Below are positions 1 through 12,024 of a stretch of DNA of 64,000 nucleotides, in pieces (positions within the stretch are counted from its first letter, which is position 1; every line of letters starts with the position of its first letter). Source of the DNA: Muscardinus avellanarius (Eukaryota; Chordata; Mammalia; Rodentia; Gliridae); NCBI GenBank assembly GCA_963383645.1, contig OY726566.1, forward strand, positions 100,307,802-100,371,801, in the 5' to 3' direction. The translations under genes were made by a program, and so were the position numbers. The notes below the pieces were generated by a model that was not told the origin of the DNA, did no database searches, and saw only the letters and a program-made list of their open reading frames with translations.

Positions 1-2210
1 TATGAAGAATGAGTCAGACCATTGGCCAGGAGGTCTGAGTTGGCCATTACATCTCCAGGATGTCCAGGGTGATTGGTACCCTGTGATTAAAGGGGTGACA
101 TGATTATACGCAGGGATTTGGTCAGGAGCCAAGAAGGTTGGGCATAGTTTAGAGGGCAGAATCTGAGGTTGATGAAGAAGGAGAGATCACGTTGGAGGTA
201 AGGATTCTAGGGCTCATGTCTTTTTGTGGGGGCTGGCAATGAGATAATAGTTCAAGTAAGCCAGACCATACAGTACAGATGAAACATCTTGCTCCTACCT
301 TAAAAATACTACACACTTTATTTGGGTATCACCAATTTTTCCACTAATGTCCTTTTTATTCTGTTCTAAAGTCCAACCTGAGTTGCCACAGGCATTTAGA
401 ATCACCCAGTCTTGATCATTATATAGGTGTTCATTGTAACACATATCTTTCTGAGAACTTATATACAGACTGGATTTTTATATCACAGATGGTTTACATA
501 ATACATTTTAAAGATAACCAGTAATATCTATATCATGCATTATGATTACAGAATATACTTAAATGTATTTTCTACCCCATCTGAAATGATTGACTATTAG
601 TATAGAAAGGATGCTTAACAGCCATATATACATGAAACCTCTTTGTTTTACAGAGGATGTCTCAAAAATGTTAAATGGCTTGGATGAATTAACATCACTG
701 TAGGTACACAGAAAGGACCCCACTATTCTTTCTGGTCTAGTGTTTTTCTAATAGATTAGTCCATGATCCAAACAGGTGAAACATCTTTGAAACCTCTTTG
801 CTTAGAGATAGGATAATGTCTTAGAGGAGCCATCCAAAGAGAAGAGTTGACGTGTAGAGGTGGTACTATTAGAAGAAAGGGATACTGGCTGTCCCAGATC
901 CTTCCCAACATGAGCCAGTGGCTGTCCAGATGAGCCTTCTTAACTGAGGGGTGAGAAGACCCTGAGTCCTCCCAATGCTGTGCCCTGGACAGACCAGCAC
1001 AGAGGCCTGTGACCCTGAGCAACCACCCAAGAGGAGCTGGGAGTCCTCCAGAGTGCATCATCAGTACGTGGTTTGTCCTATGACCTGTACTGTATGTTCC
1101 TTAAAATAATCAGGCCAACATTGGAGTCTAGGAATACTTTGACAGTACTGGGACTTTTAATGAAATTTACTCAATTTTAAATTACAGATACTCATAGACA
1201 TCAAGCAAGAGGAATTCTTGGAGGTTACATGTTACATCTGACTGTGGGAGAGTCCTAGAAGTATTTACTACAATTATATGCTGTCCCCCTTCTGAGGGTC
1301 TTCTGAGGGTTTCTTTGGGGCCTACTCTCAGGAATAATTATGCTTCTTTATTTGACATCTGTCTTTCCTTCTATCCTTTCTCCTCTGGCTTCCTTCTTCC
1401 TTTTTTAAATTTCACAGGTGGTGTGAAATTAATTGATCAGGATTTTCTTTTGTGGAGCACTAACAGGAACCCGTGGTCTGTCTTTAGCAAGTGGAGAGAA
1501 CTCATTGTGACACATTTTAATATCAGTCTTACCTATCACTCTTTTTATATCTCTCCTACTTTTCCTTTTTTCCTTCTTGTTTATTTGTAACTTGCAGTAT
1601 CTTGGTGGATTTTTGGTGTCCCTGTAATCAATTTTTTTTTTTTGAATGAGACAGGGCATGAATGAAAAATAGCAGTCTAGTTTCTTCTCCCTCTTAAAAT
1701 ATAGAAATGAGGTTACATAGGACAATTTATGAGTCCCAGTGGCTTTCCATACTCGAGGTATTCTCTTCTAAATGCTCCTGAGCCACCAGCTGATTCTCTA
1801 GCAGGGGTCAGCTGGGGCATTGGAGGCTGTGCGTCTTCCTTCTCCGCTGCTCACCTGATCTTCCTCAGTGCACTGGCATCTCCTTGAAAACATCCCAGCC
1901 CCAGCCCTGGGCACGCACCTTCAGTTCTGGGGTTGGGCTTCGTCAGGTCCTGAGTAGTGGAGCTCATTTAAGGAAGCCAACTGTTTTCTTAGCATCTTTC
2001 CATTCTCTCGTGCTTCACTTACTTCTTTATGATGTTTACTTTACCTTCCTCCGTCCCAAGATCATTTTCCTAAGGAAAGGCAAACAAAATGGGAATTTCG
2101 TCTTCTTATTGCCATCTGTGAGCATTAAATTATCTTCCCTGAGCAGTGGATTCATCTTTTCTTGTTTGCTTCCTTTTCAAACATAGCTCAAAAAGTCCAG
2201 TAAAAAAAAA
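1..2210. other. Unique sequence, no gene recognised
   Basis: AT-rich unique DNA. The open frames here (up to about 100 codons) show no recognisable family, no splice-site-bounded structure and no start context worth calling. No interspersed repeat was recognised, although an old diverged one could be missed by eye. Confidence 0.5.
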
Positions 2211-2216
2211 AAAATT

Positions 2217-2408
2217 GTCGGCCGGGCGTGGTGGCGCAGGCTTGTAATCCCCGCACTTGGGAGGCAGAGACAGGAGGATCGCGCAGGTTCGAAGCCAGCC
2301 CTGCTGGCTTAGGAGACCCTGTTTCCAAAAAATAAAATAGGTCTGGGAGTGTAGCCCGGAGGTAGAAGGGCTTCCAGGAACCCCAATACCACCAAAAAAA
2401 AAATTGTC
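2217..2408 (+). mobile_element. B1-dID SINE, young CpG-rich subfamily, with target-site duplication
   Basis: The left part starts with gccgggcgtggtggcgcagg, as in B1/7SL-derived SINEs. It runs through a diverged pol III B-box region to an A-rich linker and an ID-like right part containing tgggagtgtagcccggag. The right part ends in the diagnostic ttccaggaaccccaatacc followed by an A tail. The string aaaattgtc lies directly before (2211-2219) and after (about 2400-2408) the element, a target-site duplication that supports a fairly recent insertion. Open frames across this segment are SINE translation only. Confidence 0.9.
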
Positions 2409-3490
2409 TAGCACTTTCTGAGCCCTGGGCTCCACTGACAGATACCCCAATCCCTGGCTGCGGAGCCGTGTGGCCCAGAGCTTGGGCCCCCTCTTCAGAT
2501 CTGCACCTGGGTAAAGCTCTGGCTCTGGAGACAGCTATCAGGGTGACTGTGTGGCCTCCTTTTGATGCCTCCCACTCTTTTTCTTCTCTGGGATTGTTTG
2601 TGATAATTCCACTGAAATTGTACCTTTCAGTCTTTCTCACATGAATGGTTGACTCGTTGGACTATGTAGCCATGGCGTTCTTCCTCTTCTTGCCAATAAT
2701 GTTTTCAACTAATTTTTTCTGAAGTCTGGGTGCCTACTCAGGATGCCGCACAGCCCTTTATCCTTTGTTGCAGCTTCGCCTTTGCTTGCTGGCTTCTTAC
2801 CTGCTGCCCACGTAGATAAGCAGAGCTTTCCTGCCCCGAAAGAAAAGAAAAGAAAAAAAGATTTCAAATGAAAGAAAAGAGAACAGGTGAAAAGAGAGAC
2901 AGTCTTATTCCCTCCAGCAACTGTTGTGCTTCCTCTCTCCCTTCAAGTTCACGGGCACAATCCTTGATGGCCCTGCCAGCCTATCACTGATTTTGCATCC
3001 AGTCTTTTCTTGGTTCCTCTGGAGTGACTGCTGGCGTCCTGGAGCCTTGGGATGCTCTGAGCTCCATGTGGTCCTTCCACAGCTCACCCCACCCAGCTCT
3101 GCATGGAAGTGGCAGCACTCACTGTGTGCTGACGCTGTCCCTTGCAGCCTGCTCTGGTGCCTCGTTTTACCTGGCTCCTGACCCGGCTGCTCGTTCAACC
3201 TTTGTAGCCTCACCTCCCGCATCAGACTGACAGGTCCGTGTCCCTCTGGGCTAACCACTTGGCTCTTCACCCAGTTTTGTTTTCCCTTCTTTCCCAATTA
3301 ATCTCAATGCATCTGCAGATAACCCTGAAAAACTCTTTCCTGGATGACCTGCCCCCTGGCTCTTACTTCCCATGTGCTGTCCTTTCCCTGCACACACTAC
3401 CCCTTTGCTCCAATATCTTCAACTACTTTTATTATATAAAGGACTGAGTTCAGAGTCTTTGCTCAGACTCTGCTTGGAGAAACACATGCC
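2409..3490. other. Unique sequence with an A-rich patch
   Basis: Mostly unique DNA. A purine/A-rich stretch with repeated aaagaaaag lies at about 2838-2885. Several overlapping frames of 60-130 codons on both strands (2.9-3.4 kb) overlap each other and match no family I know, so I do not call a gene. Confidence 0.45.
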
Positions 3491-3499
3491 TTTTGCAAG

Positions 3500-3695
3500 A
3501 CACAGGGGACAGTGCAGTGGGGTTGAAGACACCAGCTCCAAGACAGAGGGTATGGGTTGACACCCTTGCTCTGCCATCATCCTACAAGCCTTTGTAGGTG
3601 ATGCAGAGCCCATGGTCTCTGCCTCTGGGTTTACTGAGATAACTCTGTGAAAGGTCAGCGTAGAGCCTGGCACTTTGTGAACAGTAGCAGAACCC
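3500..3695 (-). repeat. MIR-like ancient SINE fragment
   Basis: The order of motifs resembles the antisense MIR consensus: a segment like 'gggtttactgagataactctg', then 'tagagcctggcactttgtga' in place of the usual cctggcacatagta. Divergence is high, as expected for a Mesozoic element. Boundaries are approximate. Confidence 0.45.
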
Positions 3696-3699
3696 AGGC

Positions 3700-6600
3700 A
3701 ACCTGGCTTGCCCTTAAAGGGGAGTACATCAGGGCTCAGGTGGTTCATGGGATTCAAGTGCCAAGACAGCAGCCAGATCCCAGAGGGATCAGGATCAGGA
3801 TGGAACAGAACAAGATGGGCTGGATTGGTCCCTCGTGTCTCAGGGGCACCCCTCTGCTCAGCTTCATGTGTCTTCTTCCTGGGCTCTCCTACTATAGACT
3901 TCTTTCTGTCCCAGAGCTCCCCAGTTTCTGTACCCAAGGAGCAGCTGCCTAGAAGAGAACCCAGATTCTTGGGAGATAGCAAATGGTGTTTGGTCCAGAC
4001 TTTGCCACATGTTCACCCCAGTCCAAGCAGCTGTGGTACAGTGTCATATAGTTGGTAACTTAGAATAAATGTAGTTGCAGCAGCTGGCTCTGAGAAGATG
4101 ATGTGACTTATTGAGCACCTGCAAGACAGTTGCTACCTCTGTCTTCAACCTGTGTTTACTGTGTCCGTATAGGAACTCTCTACTGGGCCAAGTCCATGCC
4201 CTTTATTCAGGCATGCATGTCCTAATTCTCAAGCCAAAGCACTGCCCAGATGTCGCATATGCATACCTCTTTTAATATTCATCCCCCCCTTGCCTTCCAT
4301 GGCAGCTCAAGTCAGTCGGTAGCGTACCTTTCTCCCACTTCAACCCACAAGACACCCTTCATCCTTGGCTTCCTTGACACTTGCTCCTGCCTGTCCCTTG
4401 TCAAGAATGTTATTTGTCATCTAGGTAGACTGGCAGCCCTTGGAAGGCAGGCGCCTGGCTGGTGGGCACAAATGATGACGTGTCTGTCTGTACACAGCAC
4501 CCCTTCCAAGCTGTTTTCTCCCAAGATAAAATGGTCACTTATGCAGGAGATTCCTTGCCACTTACACACTGCCGGCTGGCTCTTCCTTGATGTCAGAACT
4601 GTGTCAAGAATAGCAGTTTCCCTAATTGCTTTCTCTACCTTTTGAGAGATAAAATTGTCAGCAGGACAAGGAAGGGATCTATTTGATGTTCTCCATGTAA
4701 TAGAGTTCAGCCTCCAGGAGATAGCAGGATTCTTGATATCGCTGCTGTAGCTGGATTTGGAGAACATTTTGCCATCTATATTGGGAAAGTGTTATTTATC
4801 TCCTACAGCTGGAGGAGTGTTCTGCACTTGATTGCCTCAACCAAAGTGAGTCTGGTCAGATCTCCTATTTTAGGAGGCCCTCAGGGAAATCTTTTATGAT
4901 CGTGAGGCCTTCTGACATCACCGTGTAGCAGACTTTCTTTTCTTATGAGAAGCAGCTGGAATTAACAGACAGGGCCCATTGTCTATTATTCTTAAGTAGG
5001 TTAAACCAAGATGCGTGCCCCCTTTAATGAAGGAAAACTGGGCAGAAACATGTTGAGCAAGGACATATAATGGTGGTGAGGTTCCTTTTAAAACTCTCTT
5101 TGTTGAGTCATCATGCTGACTTCTTTTCTTTGGTGAGAGAAACGTACCACTCCCTGTCCAGAATGAGGAAGAAAATTGACATCAAGGGCTCACGACTCCT
5201 GTCCCAAGAGAAGTAATAAAAGGGGCGACAAGAGCGCCTACTCCCTTCCCATTCTTCTCCCAGCGTCAAGACCACAGCACGAAGCCCTGTGCCTAGGGTT
5301 GTAGAGATTGTCCAAGAATCCCACTTTTAGTGACTAGGAAATTTAGGGACAACTCTTTTAGCTAAGCTGCCTTTTTTTTTGGGGGGGGGTGGTAGCTGAA
5401 ATTTTCATTTTGTTACAATGAAAGAAACACCAATGTTTTGTGGGTTTTTTTCCAGTCCAGCCTGAGGCAGCCAGTATTTTGGCCATTTGCCTTTCGTCCT
5501 CGCTGAAATGTGCTCTCCTGGGGTTTTACACCCTAATTTGTGAATCTCACAGAGAGTTTTTCAAATATCAAAGTCTGGCCCTTTCTTTTACCTTTCATTT
5601 TTTTTTGGCTCTGTGTTATTTCATCTTGGATACACATTTCAGGAAGGCAACCCTCTCTGATTGCTTTGTAGGGTTACACGCAGCCACCCTGTGTCTCCAT
5701 GGAGCATCCAGGCATCACACTGTCCCTGTGTCCCCTCTCCGGGGGACACTGATGAGTTTCCTTCCACCTGTGCAGGAATTGACCTAAATATTTTGTGCAG
5801 CACAGAATGCTATTCTTATTTAGAGGGCCTAGAATATTTATGCCTAAGGATCAGAGCTGCAAAGTTATTGGATTTCTCCTCTTTCTCTTGACCTACTGTG
5901 TCATATTGGTTGACATTATCCCTTCCTATCTTTGGTTTTATTCTAATTCCTCAGACATATCTTTTTGCTGTCATCTTGTCGAGGAGCCCTTTATCTTGTC
6001 TAATAAACGAGACTGTAAAGAATCATTCCCCCATCGCCTTTCATCTTTGGGAGCAGAGGAATGAGCATGCCCTTGCAAGCTCATGTCCTCTAGCAGGATA
6101 GGAGGGTCACCAACAAGTGCATGTGCTCATATTGCTATTAAACCTTCCTGGCTTCTTTGTATTTCACCCTTAAATACCACCCAGCCCCTGCCATTTCCTG
6201 AAATTTGTTTTTGGGTCTTCTTTTTATTCAGTTATCTGCCCACTACTCCGGCGAAGGGTCGAGCCAGAAATGCTGGCATTGCCAGGATCATGGTAAAAGG
6301 CTTCTGTGAAATAAAAATGTTACAAAGACCACTAGGTCCACATCCATCCTGGTGATTATTCTATTTTGGGAAGGCAAGACTGGGGAGGTCCCAGGTCACT
6401 TTTATCTGGAGAGGTGCAGTTCTCTCAGGTGTGAGGGTGAAATAAACTAGAAATGGCCTCAGAGATCCTAAACGGAGTACCTACACATTCAACATACCTG
6501 AGTTTGGTCCATCATATTGGGAACTGCTAGGAAAAGTCCCACTTGGGGAATCCTCTGCCTTTTTCAAGTGTGGCCAGATCAGAGCATCTTCTAGGTGTTC

Positions 6601-7050
6601 ACCTGTTTCCATCTCCTATTGGAGGTTTAAACCACTGGGACCATGGTGTCTGGCATCCCTTTCATTGGGAACAATCTATTTTGCTGGTAAGAGCCCTGGC
6701 TGTGCATTCTCAACTGTGATGCCTGTTGTTTTCAGGGTAAAAAGTGGCCTTTGGGGGTGGAAGTCCTCAGGAACCAAAGCACAGTAACTACATTTGCAGC
6801 CCCTAATCATGAGTGTGAAGTGGTATGGTGGTAGAGAGAGGGATGTGGGCACTGGAAAAGGCAAAGAAGGAAAGAAGGCTGCAACCATGGGGAAAGATGA
6901 TGTGGAGGTTTTACTGGGGTCAGCCTCCAGCTAAACATTAACCAAGAATTTCTTGATGTGGTTTTGCACAATGAACAAACAAGGTTCTCTTTGTTTCTCA
7001 ATTCATTTTTGGAAGAGCAAAGGAGGGAGTTTGTTATCAGCAGGAAGTTT
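3700..7050. other. Long unique region, no gene recognised
   Basis: About 3.3 kb without a recognisable gene or clear interspersed repeat, apart from a possible weak MIR hint near 4090-4200 (cttattgagcacctgc). A T9-G10 homopolymer junction sits at 5371-5389. Open frames of 90-190 codons overlap on both strands and look accidental. Confidence 0.45.
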
Positions 7051-7059
7051 TAATGCATA

Positions 7060-7140
7060 ATGCCTGTCAGGGCTATACACGTGTATCCAGCACCATACCT
7101 GGCATCTAGGAAGCCAATAGAATGTCTTTGTGAATCTAGA
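7060..7140 (+). repeat. L2 3'-end fragment
   Basis: The string tgtatccagcaccatacctg followed by gcatctaggaagcc matches the L2 3' end (tgtatccccagcacctagcacagtgcctgg...). It is short and diverged, and only the 3' terminal part is visible. Confidence 0.5.
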
Positions 7141-7270
7141 ATAATAGATGGCATCTCATTGCCCATCAGGTTTCAAAGCTTAGGAACTCTGAAAGGATGT
7201 GAGATTGTTTTATTATTTCTTTCTTGAAGAAAGAGTTTCCCTGCTCAATATCTCTACCCCACCCCTATTT

Positions 7271-7410
7271 TATTTTTTTAATTTTAAAACAGGGCCTCAC
7301 TAAATTATGGAGGGCTTCATTAAGTTGCTGAGGCTGGCAGTGAACCTGAGATCCTCCTGTCTCAGTCTTCCAGGTACTGGAATTAAAGGTGTATGCCACC
7401 ATGCCCAGCT
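7271..7410 (-). mobile_element. B1-dID SINE, partial (B1 part)
   Basis: Antisense B1 part: acagggcctcactaaatt, gttgctgaggctggcagtga, gatcctcctgtctcag and gccaccatgcccagc. The ID-like part is missing or reduced to a T/A-rich remnant, so this copy is truncated. Confidence 0.8.
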
Positions 7411-7414
7411 AGAA

Positions 7415-9155
7415 TTTGGCTTTTTAGAGGAAGCCATGTCTTTTTTTAGAGACTCAGGGTCTCAGACCCAAAGCGAGAAATACTGGGAAGTCCTGTTTCC
7501 TCCTCACCGTCTCTGGAGCTCCCAGGTCTCGCTGGACCTGGTCACGTATAAAGAAACAGGTGGTTGAAAGAGACCAACTCAGCCTCAACTCCAGTTAAAT
7601 ACTGTGTAAGTGGGGATAACATGCTGGGTCAGGCTGTTCCTCCTTGACAGACTCAGTTATCTCCTGAGCTCCCAACCTGACCCAGCAGAAGCCAGTTTGG
7701 TTTCCATGGGAACAAAGGCTTTCAGACCTCTCTCCCATTAGAGGTCAGCCTCCTTGAGAGAATATGGAGGAGACAGTGGGAGGAAATCCATCCTGAACAT
7801 GCTTCACGTTCCCTCCTTTCTCTCCTATATATGAGAATTACAGAGAATCTTTTGTAGAAACCCCACTCCCCTACCTTCCATTTGTTCTAAATCCTGGTGG
7901 AATGCACTCTCAGTGGGTGCAGAACCACTTATGAACAGACATCAATCAAACAGGGTCCCTTCTCAATCTGATCTGGTTGGTGGAACTCCACTTACACACA
8001 GTTTTGCAATTTGGCTTCCACTAGATGGACGGGCTATTTGGGCTCTGCTTCCTTAACCTGAGTCTGAGATGATATGGTGAAAATTGTTCTCCACTTTTGT
8101 GGGGTCTCATGGTCTGCAGGAGCTGCCCACCTGCAGGCGCGGACCTGCTCTGGAGATGCCCAGCATCTCCATCAGCAAACTGGCTTTGCCATTCTGTGCA
8201 AAGCATTGGATATGAATAGAGAAGGCATTCAGAGTCCGGACATCTCAGTACAGGCTGGGAGGGAGAATGGGGTTTGGAAGAGATCTTGTGCCTTTGTGGG
8301 GTGAATCTTGTTTCCCCAGCATAGTATAGAACTTAAAGTTAGTTATCAGTTGAGTCCCAGGGCAGTCCCATGGGAAGAGAGGACATCCAGCCCAGAACCT
8401 CTGACCCAGCCCATGCCATCCATTATTTGTTTCTTTGGGCTTCTCCAGGAGTTAACCATTTCTTGAGTTGCTGGGGCTCCTGCCCACCCAAGAGGATGCG
8501 TGAAATCCTTATTTGTGAGTGCGTTTTAGCTCAGGGGCCGGTGGGTCCCAGATGTTCAAGGGTTATTATAAACCACTAAGAAGTGGCCAAAGCAGCAGGT
8601 GCCTGTCGAGCGGTGGTCGGTGAGCAGGGAGTGTTTTCTTAGCAAACAGACTTGGTCTTGCCTTTGGTTTCTGCAGGGGGCCAATTCCTCTGCCCATTCA
8701 CTTTATCTTATGTCAAGAGAAGCAATTCACAAAGCACACGGCCAAGAGCAGGGAATGAAATTAGAATGGGTATTTTGGCTGCCAAACCCGAGGCGGGCAG
8801 AAGAGCAGAGAGGGAATATGAGCTCAGAAGAGAGGCTGACCTTTGTCCCACATTTCCAGAAATCTGAAGACGGTCCAGCCGCAGCCCAGTTACCATTAAC
8901 CTCCTGATGCTAATGGTGGCTGGTTTGCATTTCCGCTAACCTTTCCCAGCTTGGCGCCTGCCGCTGACAGGGTGCACACATGGTCTCTTCTAGTCAAGGT
9001 TTCCAAAGGCACAGAAAAAGAAAACATTCAGTTCAACAAAACTCTGCATGTTTGTGCTGTAGCCAAAGGCAAAGGAGAACTTTGGACTAGCCTTGAGGGG
9101 CAAGGGGCTTGGGAAAGAGGATTAATCCTTTTATGCACAGACTTAACATTTCTCT
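7415..9155. other. Unique sequence, no gene recognised
   Basis: Unique DNA with no repeat recognised. It includes a near-palindromic X-box-like site (7700-7713), an 8-bp-stem hairpin (8152-8170) and a block near 8.6-8.95 kb whose composition resembles conserved non-coding DNA. Open frames of up to 102 codons lack family resemblance. Confidence 0.45.
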
Positions 9156-9159
9156 TGAG

Positions 9160-9245
9160 TCTGTGATCTGTGCCAGGTACAGTACCAGGCCGGGGACAGA
9201 GAGATGAAAAGAAACAGGCGCAGCTCTTAGGAAGCCCTGCGCCAG
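9160..9245 (-). repeat. L2 3'-end fragment, antisense
   Basis: The sequence tgtgccaggtacagtaccagg and the following ggggacagagagatgaa correspond to the antisense L2 3' end (gtgccaggcactgtgctaggcgctggggatacagagatgaa). Confidence 0.6.
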
Positions 9246-9317
9246 GGGGGAGTAGGTAGGAGAGGCATCTCCCCAGGGCCTGCAGATCCTTCTTGATTGA
9301 ATTTTAAGGACCTAGGC

Positions 9318-9480
9318 TAGTTTTTTTTTTAACTTCTTATTTTGAGATTATTTTAGATTCATTTGCAATTGCAAGAAAGGATACAGAGATGCCTTATTGT
9401 CCCCCCGCAGGTGACATCGTGCCTCACTGTGGTACAACCTGGCAGACTTTTCAGTGTGTCTTCTCTGTGCTTTCTCCCAT
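9318..9480 (-). repeat. Ancient L1 (L1M-type) 3'UTR fragment
   Basis: The motif order attttgagattattttagattc, tgcaattgcaagaaaggatacagagatgcc, then gtgacatcgtgcctcactgtggtacaa resembles the antisense 3'UTR of ancient mammalian L1M elements. Boundaries are approximate. It is followed by T-rich low-complexity sequence. Confidence 0.5.
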
Positions 9481-9659
9481 CCTTTTTTTTTTTCTTTTTC
9501 TTTCTTCTAAGTGGATCTTCTTCCTCTCAGCATTATAGCTTTTTCATGCAGCAGGGTCTCTGCAATGAGGAAAGACAGTCATTGAATTAGTCAACAAAGG
9601 TATATTACCTTGGTGATTTACATGCATAGAGCCTGGTTCTGGCAGGAGGAAGTTTTAGA

Positions 9660-9672
9660 CCCCCCCCCCCTA
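9660..9672. repeat. Poly-C run
   Basis: A run of about 12 C residues, low-complexity sequence next to the MIR relic. Confidence 0.8.
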
Positions 9673-9689
9673 TAATTTACTTGACCTCA

Positions 9690-9925
9690 CTGGCTTAAAA
9701 TAAATAATAGTAATTGACATTGTTATAATGGCAATAACATGACCGAGTCTTTGCCATGGGCTGGGCCATGTGTCTGAGCCTCATATGTATTTTTGTGTCT
9801 TATCCTCAAAACAGCTTTATGCAGCAGGTCCTGTGACCACCTCCACAGAGGCCAGGAGGGTAAGAGACATAGCTGCCATTAGCAGAGCCAAGTTGTCCAA
9901 CCTGACAGCCCTGCCTTTAACTTCC
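9690..9925 (+). repeat. MIR ancient SINE
   Basis: The sequence shows taattgacattgttataatgg, then gccatgggctgggcca, tgtcttatcctcaaaacagc and gaggccaggagggtaagaga. These follow the order of the MIR core and 3' part (tgtgccaggcactg ... aatcctcacaac ... gaggaaactgaggca). Confidence 0.65.
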
Positions 9926-9929
9926 ACTT

Positions 9930-11820
9930 CAACAAAGGGACAAACTGATAATGGTGGGCTTTCAGGAGGCCAGGAAGGGTTGTGGGAGCAATGTCGGCAG
10001 GACAAATGCTCTCAGTGTCCCTCAAAGCACACCCCAGTCTTATCCTCTTCCCCTCCCCATTTTCACTCAAAGCTGGGCGTGGTTCTCTTTATGCAACCAC
10101 TTTAGTAGGCCCTCTGAAAATGCCGGGAGCAGTGAGGAGGACTCTAGGGTCATAATACGTGTAGATTAATATTGGTAGAATTCTCTAGTAGTTTATTTCT
10201 AAGTTTCTTGAATTCATACGAACATGTCCCCAGTAATTCTCATCTCACTAATCTGGTATTTATGGTGATCGGAATAGGGATTGGGGTAAAATAAGCCTTT
10301 CTAGCACAGATTGGAAGAGAAGGATCTGGTAAACAAGTCAATATGTGAAAGGGAACCCGCTCCTCGTAAGCACTTGGACAGCATCCATCTACAGCTATGC
10401 AAGCCACGTGCTAATTTCCAGAGCCTTATTATTTATTTATATACTTTATTTATTTACCTATTTATTTATTTATTTATTTATTTTCTGGGAAGAAGGCCAT
10501 TAGGGATTGGTAAAGTTGGGAAGGACATTGCGAGTTCAACTCATTTAGCAAGCCAGGACATAAAACCCAACCTTAGCCCTCTTCCCAGCCCACTTTGCTA
10601 CCTGAATTGTAGGCACAGGGGGCTTTTGTTCAGAGGAGATGGGAACAGGAAGCTGTGCCTGGGAGGGATGGATGAGAGAAGTGTCAGTGGAAAAGACAGG
10701 GTTTGGGTAAAGTGATCGCTGCTCTTTGGTAGAGGGAGGAGAGACTGGGGTGGTGTTTTGAAACGGGGGTCATATTCACAGCCCTTCCTCTTTAAAGAGA
10801 AAGCTGGTCTCCTTATATTCACGATAATGGTCTTTTGTGTTTTCCACTTTACTGGCAAAATCCCAGAATGGTGTTGCTTTCAACAAAGGTGAGGCCGAAA
10901 CACCACCTCAAGCGGCCCATGCTCCCCTGGGTCTTCCACGCAGCAGCCTCCTTTCCCAGGCCTTCCTTGGGCAGTCAGGCCTGGTTCCTTCCTTCTCAAT
11001 TTCCCGGTGCTTTCTTTTCCAGGTCTCTATGTTCCTGCTCTAAGCAGGACAAGAAAACTCTCCTGAGTCCTGCCTTGGGTTCTCTGCAGTGTGTCCATGG
11101 AGGGCAGGAGAGGAGAGGACATGAAGGTGTCCTCTCTTCTGTCCCTTCTTGGCCACACACCTGGAGGTCAGAAAAGCTAGACCTCAAGACAGTTCATACA
11201 GAAGCTCCTTTTGCAAGATTTAAATTCAGTGCCAACACTGAACAAACTTCATGGAATCACAGTTCCTCATGGAAAATTGGGAGGAGCCATGCGGTGATTG
11301 CTCCCTGAAGGCTACACTTTCCCAGGTGGCCTGTACCCCCAAACCTGTGGATTTTTGCTGCCATTGCCTGCCCTACCTGGTGGGCATTGAAACAAGAGGG
11401 AAGGCTGATGGTCTGGCTAGGGTTCCATTCAGTTATACTCAGGGCTCACTCTCAGGGGACTCATACACTCTTGATTGAGCAATGATGATCCTCCGGTAGA
11501 AAGGGTCTTTTTATGTGACAAGCTCTCAGCCAAGGATTGATGAATGAGAAACAGTACAGGGAAGGGCCTCACACGTGGCCCATTAGAAATGCAGTCTAGG
11601 CATCTTCATGCCCAGTCAACCAAGTGCCCCAACGAAATGTCAGAGAAGAGTGAGAACCTTCATTCCTCTTCTGCAGGAGCTTGAACGTCTTCTCCTGCTG
11701 CTTCTCCTACCTGGTTTCCAGGAGTTTCCCATCCCTCCCCGGGTGTGACTTGTCCCAGTGTCTGATGCTAAGTGACATCCTGGGCATGGTGGGGAAAAGC
11801 TTTTGTGTGTATGTGTGTGT
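9930..11820. other. Unique sequence with an ATTT-rich stretch
   Basis: Unique DNA. A (TTTA)n-like tract lies at about 10,429-10,484. Overlapping open frames of 134 and 157 codons at 10.3-11.3 kb occupy different frames with no known domain, and are best treated as chance. Confidence 0.45.
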
Positions 11821-11824
11821 GTGT

Positions 11825-12022
11825 GGTACTGGGGATGGAACCCAGGGTAACTCTATCTCTAAGTTATACCCCCAAGCCCTGTTTTTTATTCTTTATTTTG
11901 AAACAGGGTCTCATTCAGTTGCAACGGGTGCACTAAGTATCTGAGGCTGGCCATGAACCACAATCCTCCTGTTTCAGCCTCCCTAATGCTGGGATTACTA
12001 GTGTGTGCCACCACGCCCGGCT
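11825..12022 (-). mobile_element. B1-dID SINE, full length
   Basis: Antisense order: ggtactggggatggaaccca and the ID-like pol III part, the linker ttttttattctttattttgaaa, then the B1 part ending gccaccacgcccggct. Short TG-rich sequence at 11,806-11,824 lies on the tail side. Confidence 0.9.
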
Positions 12023-12024
12023 CA

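Noticed and set aside
2130..2640. 106- and 150-codon minus-strand frames
   Set aside because: They cross the B1-dID SINE and its A tail; peptide parts such as PPVSASQVRGLQAC are SINE-derived and recur in frames at 15.1 and 30.1 kb.
3419..3982. 187-codon minus-strand frame
   Set aside because: Overlaps a MIR-like relic and several plus-strand frames, with no recognisable domain.
10311..11308. 134- and 157-codon plus frames
   Set aside because: The first includes a (TTTA)n translation (IYLFIYLFIYF); neither matches a family.
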